A stretch of DNA of 64,000 nucleotides from Dirofilaria immitis. Lineage: Eukaryota; Nematoda; Chromadorea; Rhabditida; Onchocercidae. The notes below the pieces were generated by a model, which was given only the letters and a program-made list of their open reading frames with translations, made no database searches and was not told the DNA's origin. The position numbers were made by a program, and so were the translations under genes. The stretch spans positions 1,550,001-1,614,000 of the forward strand of contig JAKNDB010000103.1 in NCBI GenBank assembly GCA_024305405.1, written 5' to 3'. Of the stretch, positions 1-13,800 are shown piece by piece (the first letter of the stretch is position 1; every line of letters begins with the position of its first letter).

Positions 1-242
1 TTCAAATCGATGCAATTTATATTCAATAATTCATCCTGCAAATAATTCATTAAAACATGATGCTTCTACAATTTACTATGAGAAAATTGTTTTTCAAGTA
101 AGCGAATCCTTTTATCATTCAAAAAATTATTTCGAAATTCGAATTTTAATTTTTATATACTTTCTACTTTCTTTCTTGTCATTTACTTTTTAGAAATGAT
201 TCTCGTATTATTTTCTCTTTTCTTTTTTCTTTTTTTTTGCAG
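1..242 (+). other. Intron of the gene entering from the left edge
   Basis: This stretch is AT-rich, ends in a long pyrimidine run and TTTGCAG at 229-242, and runs straight into the first recognised exon at 243. No coding sequence is seen in it, so it is read as the 3' part of an intron whose upstream exon lies outside the window. Confidence 0.6.
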
Positions 243-1891
243 AACAAATAGCAGAATTATGTGATAGTGCATTGATTGAGCGTCAACCACAACATATATT
301 AATCACTTTTCCCGATGCAATCTTGACAACATCAACGTTAGTGAAATGTTTGTTGAAGTGTTTTTGGTCACTTCAAGATGGTCAAACATTTCAGTGCCAT
401 TCATTAATGTATTTTTATGAGGTTAGCTTCTATGCTTATCAATTCATTTTTATCAAATATTCCATAGATATGAAATATCCAGAAATAACTTATTATCAAA
501 AGTAACTTATCATTCTACATGATATTCTATTAATATAAACATTCAAAATTATTTATTACTACACTATTCTGTTAATAGAAGGTGACATAAAGACAACTTC
601 ATTAATTTTTTCAATAAGCATGATAGTTTTATCATTAATTTTTATTCTATAAAATATTTCAGCAAGAAGTAGATAATTGTATATTAAATAGCAAATCAAA
701 AAGAAGTCATCCAAATAGTTTAAAGAAAGAAACAACAGTAGCCGTTGATTATTTTGATTTAAACGAATGTTTCAATGTTCCCTTAATGGTAAGTTAGTTA
801 TATTTTGAAATTATTTCATAGCATATATTGTTATTGGCTAATTTACAAATTTATCAAATTTCTTTATTTTATAAAAAAATAACTTTATGAAATTTTTTAT
901 TGATTTGAAGTGTTTTCTAGAGCACACATCCAAAACAAATCCCATTCGAATAGACCGGTATTAGAACATTTAGCACAAAAAATGTATATTTATTAGTTCT
1001 ATTTAAACTTCTAAAAGAAACTATTAGAACATTTAGCACAAAAAATGTATATTTATTAGTTCTATTTAAACTTCTAAAAGGTATGATCATGAATACGGAT
1101 TTTAAAGTTTAAAAACATATAATAAAGTTGGCATTTGAAATTTCATCTTGATTTTTCGATCAAATAGTAAACATAATAGCTGGATTATATTTTCACATGA
1201 GTGTACACAGCAAAAAAGGTAGTCTTCAAAATTTCCTTTGTTTACCAACTTATTCTTATCATGTTCTCTCACCTCAATTTAAATGCATTAATTTGAAAGA
1301 AAAAACGAAATCCAATCCTCGACTGAACAAAATTTTCGATATAATTTCTTCTACTATGGCTCAATTCCCATTTCAGTAAATTTCGATTATGATATTTTAG
1401 GTGATCTGAGAAATGCGATTCAAATGAGGAGATCATCCATAACAATTTGTTCTTGTTATTTATTGTATTATAAACTTTTCCAAAAATCTACGTTGTGCAG
1501 CAATTCAGTCTTATTACACATCTGGTTGAAAATTTTTAATGGAAAGCGTTCTCGATAAATTCCCAAAGTTCTAAAAATCATTCTTCCTATCTCTGAATGG
1601 TTTAAATATCAGAAAATGGAAGATGATTCTCGATCATATGTCAAAAAATTCATTTGATTACATTCGAGTGTCAGACTTGTCACGTATGAAATGATTTATA
1701 TTCCTTTCCTAATTAAATGAAAAATAAAGGATTTATTTAATGGTCCATTTCATCTCTGGATAAATGTATTTTTTAAAGACTATTAAATAGAGATTTTTAG
1801 ATGACTTCCAGGTGATGCAAACTTTTCGTCTTAAAATTTGTTCTTTCAGCAAAAAAAGACAACGCGTGCTTCCAGAATATTAAAACAATAA
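243..1891 (+). CDS. 3' part of an unrecognised gene
   Basis: Three phase-compatible exons are proposed: 243-421, 663-788 and 1850-1891. The first two are well supported. They have TTTGCAG and TATTTCAG acceptors and GTTAGC and GTAAGT donors. Exon 1 enters with two bases completing a codon; its other junctions are phase 0. The visible protein starts QIAELCDSALIERQPQHILI and contains LVKCLLKCFWSLQDGQTF, with several Cys and aromatic residues. The second exon gives a Lys/Ser-rich stretch and then VDYFDLNECFNVPLM. The third exon is weaker: after TTCTTTCAG it encodes thirteen residues, QKKTTRASRILKQ, then TAA, which would make a basic C-terminus. The 5' end lies outside the window. I do not recognise the family, and no signal peptide or membrane segment is visible. 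The exons could instead continue to other exons I cannot see. Confidence 0.5.
959..1080. repeat. Tandem duplication of a 59-bp unit
   Basis: Two copies at 959-1017 and 1022-1080, separated by four bases (period 63), appear identical by eye. The unit begins TATTAGAACATTTAGC and ends TTCTAAAAG. It lies in the proposed last intron of the left-edge gene. Identical copies suggest a recent duplication, or an assembly duplication. Confidence 0.9.
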
Positions 1892-4800
1892 ATATTTTAA
1901 AGAAGATTTCACCGAATCGATCGATTCGATTCATATCGTACAAGATATCTCTATATTTTATCGCACCTTGATATTGAATCACTTCAGGATATTTTGAAGA
2001 AGAATCGGAAAAGCATTTGAATGCGTGAAGTTTACTTTCGAAGCTCCTTTTTTAAAGATATCTTTTGTTCTACTTCTACACTAGCGACATCAAAATCACT
2101 ATACTATGCTTCTAGTTTTTAGAAAATTCTCAAAAACATTGAGGTGCTATGTGAACATCAACATTGTATCATTATCTTATATAAGAAACAAATTATAACT
2201 CCATGAAACTGGGAGAATGTAAAAATACTGCTGTACAGAATGAACGCATTCAATTAAGTACAGAAGATATCTCATCATAACTCTTCAATCATCTTTCGAG
2301 CACTAGAGCCCAAAAATACTGTGATATAAATGTTGATGTCTTTTATCCGATGCGAGAAATTTTCAATGCTTTACTTTCTGAAATGATAGTTACGCTTCAT
2401 AATTCGGAGTAATGCTCGAAGTGTCGATTAAATAAGTAAACTCTTGATTTGAAATTACATTTAAAATTACTAGAAAAAATTAAATTACAATTAAGTCATC
2501 GAACTATCAACATTTCGTATAAAGCTTCAACGTCATTTTTATTTATTCAATGAAATGCAAGAGAAATTCTCGAATACCAAGTATTTTTCACAAACAATTG
2601 AGAAAATAGAAGTTAAAAATTTGACCAAACAATTGCTTCTCTAAACTTTCATAAAAAAGTAAAAAATAAATTTCATTCTAAAATATTAAAGAAAAATTGT
2701 TCCAATAAATCAAAAGAAAGAGAAAAACATCGACAGATACAACAAGTGTAAAAATTCAAATGATTGATGTTAGAAATCAAGAAAGAAATAAGTGAAAATC
2801 GTTTTATTTCTTAAGTATTAACAAGAATGTAAAGAAAATAAAGTATAACTGAAGTAATGATTAACGAAACCTGCCTCATTTTTTTTAGCTTGATCACTGA
2901 CTGACTGGTTTCTTTTCAAATTTATAGTCCTAATTTTCGAACGATTTAAAAATTACTCCATGAAAATGAAGGTTCCTTTAAACACATACAAAAAGAAGAA
3001 AAACAAGACACATATTTTCTAAAAAAAATGATAAATAGAAGAAAAGTTTTTGAAAATGATTTCTGGAAAGGTAGATTTGCTTGAACTGCCATTTAGGCTT
3101 GCTGATAGTTTTCGGTAGCAATTAAAAACAACAAACATGAAGAAAAACACATCATCGAGATATTCGATCATGAACAAATACAAAAACATACATGAAAGAG
3201 GATAAAGAAAAATCATTACCAAACTAAAACCAAGACATAGTTTCCCATTAAACTTCCAATATATATGTTCACGATGATCATACAATAATAATAAATAATC
3301 AATAAGGCAAAAATGAGCCGGAATGCGAGATAATGGAATTTTGTCTCTTTTTTTTTTTCGAAATAATGAGACATCGAAGATCTATCCCGATGCTAGTTAT
3401 ATAATTTGGAAAAAAAACTATATAACGTTAGATGGACAACCCATAATCAATGGTGTTCATAAGTAACAAATTTAATAAAGAGAAGTATAAAACGAAACCA
3501 GAATAAATTAAATACAAGTATTTAAAAAATCCAGCAAGAGAGTGACGCAAAATATTGCATAATTTTGGTCCTTGAAATTTTAATTAATACTTATATTTAA
3601 TATCAATGATTTTTGATTTTATTCTTAAAATGGAAGATAGAGGTCTGGAAGGCTTGTTTAAAACTGTATACAGAAAAATCATTCATCATTTTCACTTACT
3701 ATAAAATTATTCCCAATATGTCAACGCAATCAGAAATATAACTAGTCTATTGAATCAAATGATATATTTAAACAGTTCACTGCCTTTAATAATATGACAA
3801 AATGATTCCAACACTCAACATTTTGGACTGCCTTTTAGAGGAGCACCTATGGAAAATTTGTCACATTAGTTTTTTTAGTAAGACGAATTCATTGACAGAT
3901 TAGTCCATATTTATAAACAAAAACTTATCCACTTGTCACTTAGTTTGAAGAAACTATGATTTGCTAAACTTAAAACTTTTATTCCCAAAAAAATTCTCAT
4001 CTGTGAACAAATTATACTTGAAGGAACAAAACAAATAATATGCTTTCCGAAGTTCTTAACAAAAACATAAATGGTAGAAACTAGAATCGAAGTTTATAAA
4101 ATTTATTTTATTCACATAAGTGAACGCTTTTATAAAATTATACCACGGATGTAGAACCTTCCAAGTACTTCTCCACTAACTTATTTTACCCACTACCCTA
4201 AATAATCTGGAAAGCATATATCTGCCTACAGAATACTGAAAAATAGAGAGAAGAGGAAAGTATAATAGAATTAAAGTTTGTTAAAAATTTCAATATTAAT
4301 CAAAAACTGACTGGAATATAACTAATATTTAAATGCATATTCAATTTAATTTGTTTGCTATAATACCAATTCTAATTTAAGATAAATTTAATCATTAAAA
4401 TCACAAACAACTATTACTGAAATAATGTATCGGGTCTAACAAAAAGACTTACAAATAAGACAAGCTGGATAACTTAATCCCCAACGTTCCAAATTTTTAT
4501 AAAAATTACAGTGTAAAAGAATAAGAAAGGTAGAGAGAGGGAGCGAAAAAGAAGTATATAAAATGGCATCGATAAATTATAGCGGAATGGTACTACATAT
4601 AAAAAAAAGGAAAAATCTCAATAAGTAATGCCGACTGCTGCATGGAGAAGGAAAAGTTTGAAACCTAAATATGGACAAGTATTCGCCAGAATTTGACGAA
4701 AAGCAAAAATGAAGAAAAAGCAGTTGTATTAACTAATCTGAATTAAAATTAAAATCACAAATCAAAAAAAAGCTGACGTTTTATAACAACTTATTTTGCA

Positions 4801-5335
4801 TTCCTTTTCAGACCATCCCAAAAACAACGAGCAGTTATGATTTTGCATAAATTATATTACTTCCTAATACTCGAAACTTTAATGAAACAAATTTTTAAAA
4901 CAGAAAGTAATTTCTTTGTTGATAAGCCTCATCCGTTTTCTAGAAAACCATACCACACAAACATCAGGTGTTCCAAAAATATGATAAAACAAAGGCAGAT
5001 TTGAAAAAATTCACATTTTTTTCTCATAAAATTCTGTCCATGTGCACGAAGCCGATAATTCCATTCAAACGATGAACAACTGCAGTCGGTTAATAATTTG
5101 AGAACATTTTTTTAATACTAAGAGAAGTTCCAAAAGCATAATTTTATAGTTAACTGGCAAGACCAACCAAGACTGGATTGCCCTAAAACACTACAGCTTG
5201 TTCATAAATAAAATCTTGTACAGTTCAGCAAAACCCACTTGGTTTTGTAAAATTATTCAAATTTCTAACTCAGAAAAAAATTCTTGAAATCTTAGGGGTT
5301 TTAAAAAAGAAAAGAGAAAAAGTTTACCAAACCAG
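1892..5335. other. Intergenic region, no gene seen
   Basis: About 3.4 kb between the 3' ends of the left-edge gene and the ABHD17 gene, which face each other. I see only AT-rich sequence with short chance frames. No exon pair with matching phase, no tandem array and no RNA gene were recognised. The 3' untranslated regions of both genes must lie at its two ends. Confidence 0.6.
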
Positions 5336-7682
5336 TCATGATGCAATACGCGATGCAGCTGAAGTTGCTGTTGTGGTGATACTGCTTTCTTTGCCTCCAT
5401 AAGCTTCATTTTCGATGAATGCTCTCAACCTATCAAGATATGCTGCGTGCAGTTCAACATCATTATGTCCTGCGCCAGGTACCCAAAGCGGTTCAACCGA
5501 TGAAGGACAGTGTTCATAAATGGATACACCATGTGAAAAATCGATTACCTGTAAAAAAATATGAAATACTAGATAAGATTATTTTGAATATTACACAGGA
5601 ATCAGAAATAATCATATAACTACCCAATTACATAAATTAATCAATTACTATGATTAAACCAATTTGGTCATAATTCTTGATGAATATAAAACAGAAATCA
5701 GGAATACGAACCCAACGGAGAAAGAGAAAACTAAAATAAAACTGACTTCGTCGTCAGTACCATGAATAACCAGCGTTGGACAACGTACACGTGCTACTTT
5801 ATCGATAGATGGGAATGCATCACAACACCACGTTCGCTGTGTTCCAGGAAACGCTACACGCATTCCGGACATCAATGGAGAATGCAATACTAGCGCTGCT
5901 ACAGAACTTTCAGTACTTGCTAGATCTACACTTGGAACAGTCCCTGAAATTCATGACATAAAACGCAATAGTTGAAGTCGTTTAGAAATAGCTTGTTGTT
6001 TTCATTTCCAGACATACTGATAAGAGATCGACATTTCATCCAAAATTAGTCAGTAGAGAAGACTTAAGAAACATGAATTTTATTATTGTAAATTGAGAGG
6101 CTTAGGAATTATGAATTTTGTTATCATAAATTGAGTTTTGAAATAAATAGAATGAAAAACGAAATAATAAATCAAACATTACTAAATACAACTGCACCTA
6201 CCTATTGACTGACCATAAAGAATAATTTGATTTAAAGGCATCTGATATCTTGAACGTAATGCTGCTAACGCAGCTGCGATGTCAGCATAGAGATTCTTCT
6301 CTGATGGTTTACCACTAGAGCAGCCATATCCTAGAAAAAAATAGAATTTTTCGACGAGGCTATGAAGAACCTTGAAAACGATATAAGCATCTGCGCGATA
6401 AGATAAGGCTGATCTTAACAGCTTACAAGAGATCTCTTAAATCATCTCCCAGTCTACGGTTCATGCAGCCGCGTCAATTAGAGAAATAAAAGAAAAAGAT
6501 ATCTCTTACAACAAGAATTTATATAAACTTAAATTTCACTGAACATTTTCTCCAACTTTTAAGCTGCGCAGAATATTGTCGATAAAAATGAAATATTTTG
6601 AAATGTAAGCATGAAGTGTATCGAGGTTCTCTTCTAGCTAAAAGATTAAAGGATATCAACTACAAATTTTTCTATATCTGCAGTACTAGCCAATAAGTAA
6701 ACCACTATCATTCTTGAGTACAGAACTTATAATATATCCGCAATTCAGACAACATTCTGTTTAATAATATACCCGAATAATCGTAGCTAAAAACATTACA
6801 CCCGAGACGAAAACCAAGTCCGTAATAAAAGCTGCACATCTGTCCGAGGTCAACTGCGTTGCCATGTGAGAATAATAAAGTAAAACGAGCATCGCCACAT
6901 GGTTTAACATACATGCAAACAATGTCATTTCTGAAATTTATTTCATTAAACCCTTAAAAATTGGTGAACTAAACGTGTTATATAATTAACAGCGTTATTA
7001 TTTCGAACGATATATAAACTTAATAATAAATGTTAATAGAAGTAAAAAACTATTCTCTCAGTCGTATCTTTCTTACTTCATTTCTCTGCAACGGAAAAAT
7101 GAAAATTATTTAATAAAATAGCAACAGCAATTTCAAGCAAAATGAAAGAATATTTAAATACACCTTCTTCGTGTCCGAGTATGGAAGACATCGATATTGC
7201 GAAGTTCATCGTAGCCATGCGGCCAATCTGCTCGTCCTTCCACTAATTCCAGTGAAGTGCTGAAGAAAAAATCTTCACAGAAAATCTCTCCAATATGATG
7301 ATGAGAAATTTAACATTACTATTTTTTTCTTTCAAATAAAACTTTCAGAAGTAAAATCATCATTATAAAAAACATATAGCCCGTTTTGCTATAAAGTTTT
7401 AACGGATCTTTGATATGTTACGATCACAGTGGCACACGACTGTCGATTGGAGAATCACTTTGCCAACAATAACGATTTATGTATTTTAAAACGAACATTT
7501 CAAAAAAAATAATACTCACAGTTGAGAATCGTGCTTCACAATCCGATAGCTTGACTCAGGCGGCATAAAGGCTAGTTTGGATACAATTGAGGAAGGCAAT
7601 GGAGGACAACAAAAAGGCAGCATAAATCTTTCACGGATACTCGACCACCACCAGCACTTTGCGAACCTAATTGTGTCGTCAT
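5336..7682 (-). CDS. ABHD17: ABHD17/FAM108-type alpha/beta hydrolase (likely protein depalmitoylase)
   Basis: Six exons on the minus strand: 7520-7682, 7164-7259, 6773-6930, 6202-6330, 5747-5943 and 5336-5548 (TGA at 5336-5338). The family matches membrane-anchored serine hydrolases that remove palmitate from substrates such as Ras and PSD-95. Visible marks are [14 protein letters not shown] (oxyanion region), FSYDYSGYG, the nucleophile elbow [29 protein letters not shown], the acid site HGTDDEVIDFSHG and the catalytic His in GAGHNDVE. All exon phases agree except inside exon 1. There the reading frame from the ATG at 7680-7682 runs to KDLCCLF and then breaks: the conserved continuation [18 protein letters not shown] lies in the next frame, as if one T were missing from the run at about 7611-7615. 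An in-frame ATG at 7621-7623 would give an intact 298-residue protein starting [10 protein letters not shown]. With the base restored the length would be 318. The N-terminal Cys cluster is the usual palmitoylation and membrane anchor. The C-terminal Ser/Thr/Ala tail is unremarkable. Confidence 0.93.
6062..6135. repeat. Diverged 35-bp direct repeat in an ABHD17 intron
   Basis: Two imperfect copies, about 6062-6097 and 6101-6135, share CTTAxGAAxxATGAATTTT and end in TAAATTGAG. They lie in the intron between exons 6202-6330 and 5747-5943. No function is evident. Confidence 0.7.
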
Positions 7683-10600
7683 CGTGATGACCTCAACAGC
7701 TAACTGCTTTGCAAAAGCAACAAAAACAACGAGAATACATTCTAACAAACCATCATTCATTCGAAATAAGAGATCTATAAAAGAAAAAGATGAAATCATA
7801 TCATAATAATAAGTCAGTTGATTCTATCACTCGATATAAAAATTTAATCATTTCATTACTGAAATATTTAACATCTGCTGTTGTAATTGAAAAAAAAGTT
7901 GAAAACGAAGAGAAATACGAAGATTTGAAAATATTGCTAAGGATGAATTGAATTTTCGTATGAAATAGGAAAACAATTCCACTTATATTAAAATGTAATT
8001 TTTAAAATAAATTTTCAATAAAATGCTAAACTTTTTTCAAAGTTTTTATCTGTAAATTCACAGGAATTACTGCACTGAAATTTGCTATTTCAATGATTAT
8101 AATAAGATCAAAATTTGGAAAAATTTCCATATATTTTTGAAATATGGCATTAAGAGATAAGAGAGGGATACATGAAGATGTAGAGAACAAGTAAGAAAAT
8201 AACAATAATACATGTAGTTGAAAATACGCCTTACTTCTCAATATCATATGAATATAAGAAAGATTCCAACAACAACCGAAATCGACCCCTGACCTCATGT
8301 CTTATAATTATTTAACAAATTGCAAAATTCGTACTCTCATAACCGCAGTAATATTCGTTATAAGAAAATTCATCATGCTGATGCGTTATGTTGATGGGAA
8401 ATGATCACAATTGTACTGTACTACAGGATCCCCTTACTTTACAGTCATTTTCATTTCGTTTATTAATGCGAGGAATTTTGCGAATCTTAAAAAGATGATC
8501 TCGAAACATTATCTGAGTAATTTATCTCGCGAAACAATGATGCTATTTGTCTCGAAAAATCGCTTGATGCAACTCATTTCGAGAATTAAGTAGCGATAGC
8601 AAGTAATGGATTGAATAAAATATATTAGTTGCTAACATTGTTATTGTCTTTAACATTCTCTCCTCCTCCTGCCAATCATTTACTCCTCCTAACTATGGAA
8701 GTCAACATATTATAAAATAATTAAATTAGGTCATTTCATATTAGCGTACTTAGCCAAATGAAAGAATATGGAAGGAAAAAGCAATTAGGGAATTCAGCCA
8801 TTTATAAGAATTTTTTTCAAATATTCTCAGAGAATGAAATGAAAGTAATTCTCTTTTATTTGCCACACTTTAATTCCATTAATTTGTTGAAATTTCCCAT
8901 TATTGCAATTCCCTTTGCAATATTCAAGGAAATTCACTCATTCTCGTACTAATTCTGCCTTTTCATTAAAATTGTAATCAATATTGAAAGAATTAATTAA
9001 CAGTTAAGCTTCTTCCTTTGCTGATTTTCTGCTAAATCTTTGAATGATATCTCTACTTTTTCTAATCAATTAAAGAATTATTTTAGCAATCAGATATGTT
9101 GGAGCTAACTCATCTTGGAACTAGTCTTAAATAAATGAAAATCAATCGATCCATTTTATAAAAACTGTATCCATTTCAAACTAAAACAATGCAAATTTGC
9201 TATGAATAAATTTTTCTATTTCAATTCTAGCATAAATATTCAACCTATTATTATTATTAAATCATTGAAAACTAAAAGAGAAAAAGAATTGTTCCTTCGA
9301 ATGATACTTAATTTTATATCGAAATTTCAGATATTGGAATATCCACCTGGATCATATAGTATGATGAAAATATATGTGAAGTTATTATCCTTCTGGGAAA
9401 TATATTTTCTAATCAAAATCAATCTATCATTTATATATATAATTTAAGTCTTTCAAAGAATTCAAGGAATTGGTAAACATTAAGAATAAAAATATTAAAA
9501 AATAATGAAAATTTAATAATTCACTGATTAATTCGCTGTAGGATGAAGTAAGCATCTGTTTAGCAAGTTTTGCTTCACAGCAATATCATGTGACATCTAT
9601 GAATTGAGTAGTATTTTCGAGAATTTCTTAATGATATAAATAAGAAGAAAAATTCAACACGCTAAGTAATGTGCTATCATCGATATGATGAATGACGTGG
9701 TTGAATTTTTTTCTTTTTTCAACATCATCAAATTTGTTATCTGATTTTTTCGCTTTTCTCTTGTCTTATCTCCCAATATATGATATATGGAATTTCAACT
9801 TCCTTTCGTTACTTTGATTGTTACGCTAAGATTTGAATCAGATGATGAAATTGAGAAACTTTCGGGAATCATATTCTTATAAATCTTTCAGTCAAATAAT
9901 TCACAAGACAATAGGTACTGCTTAAAAATATATTTACCAATCTATTTCTAAATTTTAAGGTATTGAGTTCTAACTTTCACATTTTACAACGGATAAATGT
10001 AAGTAACGAAGTTGAAAATGATAACCGAGTTATTTATCAGATGTTAAGATTAGAATAATAGTTGTGATATCACATGTTATGTGTACTAGTGCTTTTGTAA
10101 GATAAAATAAATCAAAATTGATTATAAACCCAAGAAATAAAGATCAATCGGTAAGCAAATATCTAACGAAGGAACCTATTATCAATTAAAAAAATTGCTA
10201 CTACTCGGTAATTTAGTGATGGAATTGAACAAAAACAGTTGAATAGTAAAATTATTTAAGATGATGCAATTCAGGTCAAGAAGGTAAAACCAATAGCATG
10301 TTTATTGGATGATATAATGCTACAATTAAATATTTTAATTAATAAAACATTAATTAGATGAGGGAAAGGCATTATTTCGTTTTATTTATAAACTAAAGAT
10401 TGAATAGCAGCAGCTTTGGCAGAAATATTTGCGTTATGATCAATAAAATCGCAATGATTTCGAATAACTGATAATTGTATAACAATGTTTAGAAGTTGGA
10501 AGCGACAAAATGGAATCCAAGCGTTTCACAAGTTTTGTCATTTCAACTTTGACCCAATAAACTTTTTGATTAGTCCATAAATTTCTTTCTCAATTCGCTA

Positions 10601-10825
10601 GGTAAAAAGGGAAAAGAGAACTAAACTGGCTATAATAAGGGAAACGTTGCACACCCTGAAATAATTAAATCATTATTAATATTGAGAAATAACAATTGAT
10701 CCAATTCAAGAAGATTTTTATGATTTGGCAGGCTTAATTTGATTCACAATATTAATTGAATTATTCAAATTTTTTCATAATGGAAACTTTTACAGGTATG
10801 AAATAGGATGGCGCATTAATAGGTT
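7683..10825. other. Intergenic region between ABHD17 start and MAM-gene end
   Basis: About 3.1 kb. The part next to 7682 should hold the ABHD17 promoter or trans-splice site. On the minus strand the sequence TGCAAAGCAG lies about 21 bases before the first ATG and could be an acceptor. Frames at 8026-8298, 8411-8593, 8758-8952 and 9202-9447 are AT-biased and have no splice or homology support. I see nothing else. Confidence 0.55.
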
Positions 10826-13800
10826 TTATTGGTTCAAGTTTTTATTTTGCTTTGGATCAATACTAGCTGATAATTCTGTTGTTTCTGATTGAAATCCTTT
10901 TAGATTCATAAATTTCTTCAATAATTTCAAGCCCTGAAATAAATCAACAAGTTTTTGTACGGAAAGATGTAGCGACTAATAAATTTCAACCAATTTACAA
11001 TGATGAGTAAAGTTTCCTGGATATTATATCTCCAGTATGAGTCGTATTGTAATCTTGAAACTTGTAAATTTGAGAATTATATAATTCTGGTAATACTATC
11101 GTTATTAACAACAGAAATTATTAACAATAGAAATTAAACCTGTTCAGCGTCAATTTGAGTAAATCGGAAACGTTGTGCAAGTTGCCGAAGTTTCGTTTCC
11201 AAAACAGGTTGCCCAGCAATTTGTGATAGCAATGTATTTAATTCTTTAATAATATTATATCTTGCTGTAGTATTAGATCTTATGTATTGATTTATAACAG
11301 ATCCTAAATTGTGCATTTTATAATGATTTACAATCGATCCCAAACTACATATTCTAGTTTCAGAAGATTCATTGCTAGTATCGTATCGTAAAATTTAGAA
11401 CAACAACCTGATGACCTGATGCTTAGATGATAGCTGAAATTCCATTAAAGAGTCTTATTTATGTTAAAATTTTCTAATTTCTAAATTTTTCCTTGGAAAA
11501 GTTCAAAAATCATTGTTGGTAAGAAATTAGTTTCCGTATAAGGCTTATTCGAGAATATGAGAAATTCTGCTCAAGACCACCTTGATGTCGAAATGATGGT
11601 AGAGGAAGAATGGGATCCAGTTTAGATTGTTGTTGCTTCATAGGATCATTTATGATTCCAGTTAGAAAGCTAGACTGATTCTTTAAAAGTTCTCCAATTT
11701 CGTAATTTGATAACGGTAATTTCTGATGTTCCTTCGCCTGTGGATTAGAAGCTAAGGTGTAAATTGATTTTATCATCGGCGTAGTGAAAGACGTTTCATT
11801 GTAGAAGTTCTGTATCTAAATGCTAGCATCGGTAAGTAAACAATCGGATTCATTCCCTTTGTCTTTCAAAATTACTTCTGTATGTTTTATCTATAAGCTA
11901 TTATTTTTACAAAATCTGACAGCAATTTGAATTAGTTTTTGCTTTATCAGATTCATCTAAATCCATTTCATTCACCAGTTTTTTAAGGAATTTTTAAATT
12001 CAAATTTAATACATAATTTCATGTCATAAAATAGAAACAACGCTTTTAACAACCTGATTTCTATGCAATTGTTGAAATGCGGTCAGCCTTTCTGTATTGT
12101 TAAAATGAGATTTGATAGATTTTAGAGCATTCATGTCTGTAATAAATTTGAATATCATGATAAAAATTAAAGGCATCAATAGAAATGATATAACAAAAAT
12201 ACTACTCGTTGTGAAACGAAATTGATTAGTATCAAATTTTAATCTATTTATTCAAAATAAACAATGCAACTTGCCACAGTTAATTTCGTCCCCATCATTA
12301 TTCACAAGTTTAGTATTAGAAATGGCTATGAAATTATTAGATGGTACTGTTCCTTTTAACAACAATTGAATCGGTTTCTTGCTTCGTTTGATTGGAATCC
12401 GTAATCGATACCATTCATCATTATTATACAATCCTTTACGTTTCCAAATCATCAATTTGTTCCCCATATTTTCCAAAATAGTCAATAAAGCATTATCACT
12501 ACAATGAAATAATTATCATTTTACGTTTAAATGCTTCATCAAAGATATGATCAAACTGTTATCAGTGAATATAATATTTCAATGATATTATTGGATTGCA
12601 TCTTACCTCATCCAAACATCCAGTTCAAAGAATGCTTCAGGAGGAACCAAGAAGAAACCACTTTTGGCTAGGCCTTCACCTTCACTATCCATAGCTATAT
12701 TACCTTCTAAACGATGCCATGGAGCTTCCAATGTCCTGAAATAAAAAGTTTCAAGCATTTGCAGGGATGGAAAATTAGTTTAGTTTTAAAATGCAATCAA
12801 AGAAATAATGCATACTAAGCTATGCAAATTATACTGGAAGAATCTTTTAAAATTTAAGAACAAATTTTAGTACAAAATTGATCTGATTGATTTTCAAATT
12901 CCTGATATTCATATTTATTTAATTTTAGCAAAATACCATTCGCATTGTGAACTGATGAATGTACATTGAACAGGAAGGCATGGAGTAGAAATTGTTTGTT
13001 TATTGGATGAAATCTTTTCTAATATCTGATTTATCGGTGTAACCGATATCTTCAATAAGAATATTATTTACAAAGATATAATGTTAAAAGATAGCAAAAT
13101 TGATTAGTTTTTATACTTGCAGTGAATGAAACATTAAATATTTAAAATGTTTAAATTTTCAATTTCTCTTCAATTTTAAGATTTTATTTAACATATATAT
13201 TACTTTAAAAACAAAAATAATGCCTTTTATCTTTCAGTATATATAAATAAAAGAAAGAAAGAATCTTAGACTTGAACGTATTTTTATTATTCAATCAAGA
13301 CTGATAGAAATGAAATTAGGCCAATTCTTTATCTTCAATCTAAATTATTCCAGCTAATTCAGGAAAGTGCTCTAATAAGAATTAATAGGATTACGATTTT
13401 CTAAAACAATTCCGCTATATTTTTATATGAATATCAAAAATGTAATATTCTACTTAAACCATATGTTTAGGAGAATATGAAATGAGGGGTGAATTTATTA
13501 AGAAATTTCTAGTACTGCAAGAAAAAAAATTCATCCGAAGCTTTGGGCCTTATTGAATAACTATAATAAAATAATAAAGTATCATTATTCTATATCATTA
13601 TTTTAATTAGGATTAATAAATTAATATAAGAGATGTTAGAATTATAATATTCAGAAGATATTCATTGTATCATGATCAAAGTTGATCGCTAATGATCAGT
13701 CGTAATTACTTAACTTATGCATCGATCATCGTCCAGATAGGAAAATTTTACAAATAAATTTAAACTATATTAATTGAATTTGACAAATATTAGTTTTAAT

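Noticed and set aside
5419..5619. Plus-strand frame over the last ABHD17 exon
   Set aside because: The minus strand carries the catalytic GAGHNDVE; this frame is its shadow.
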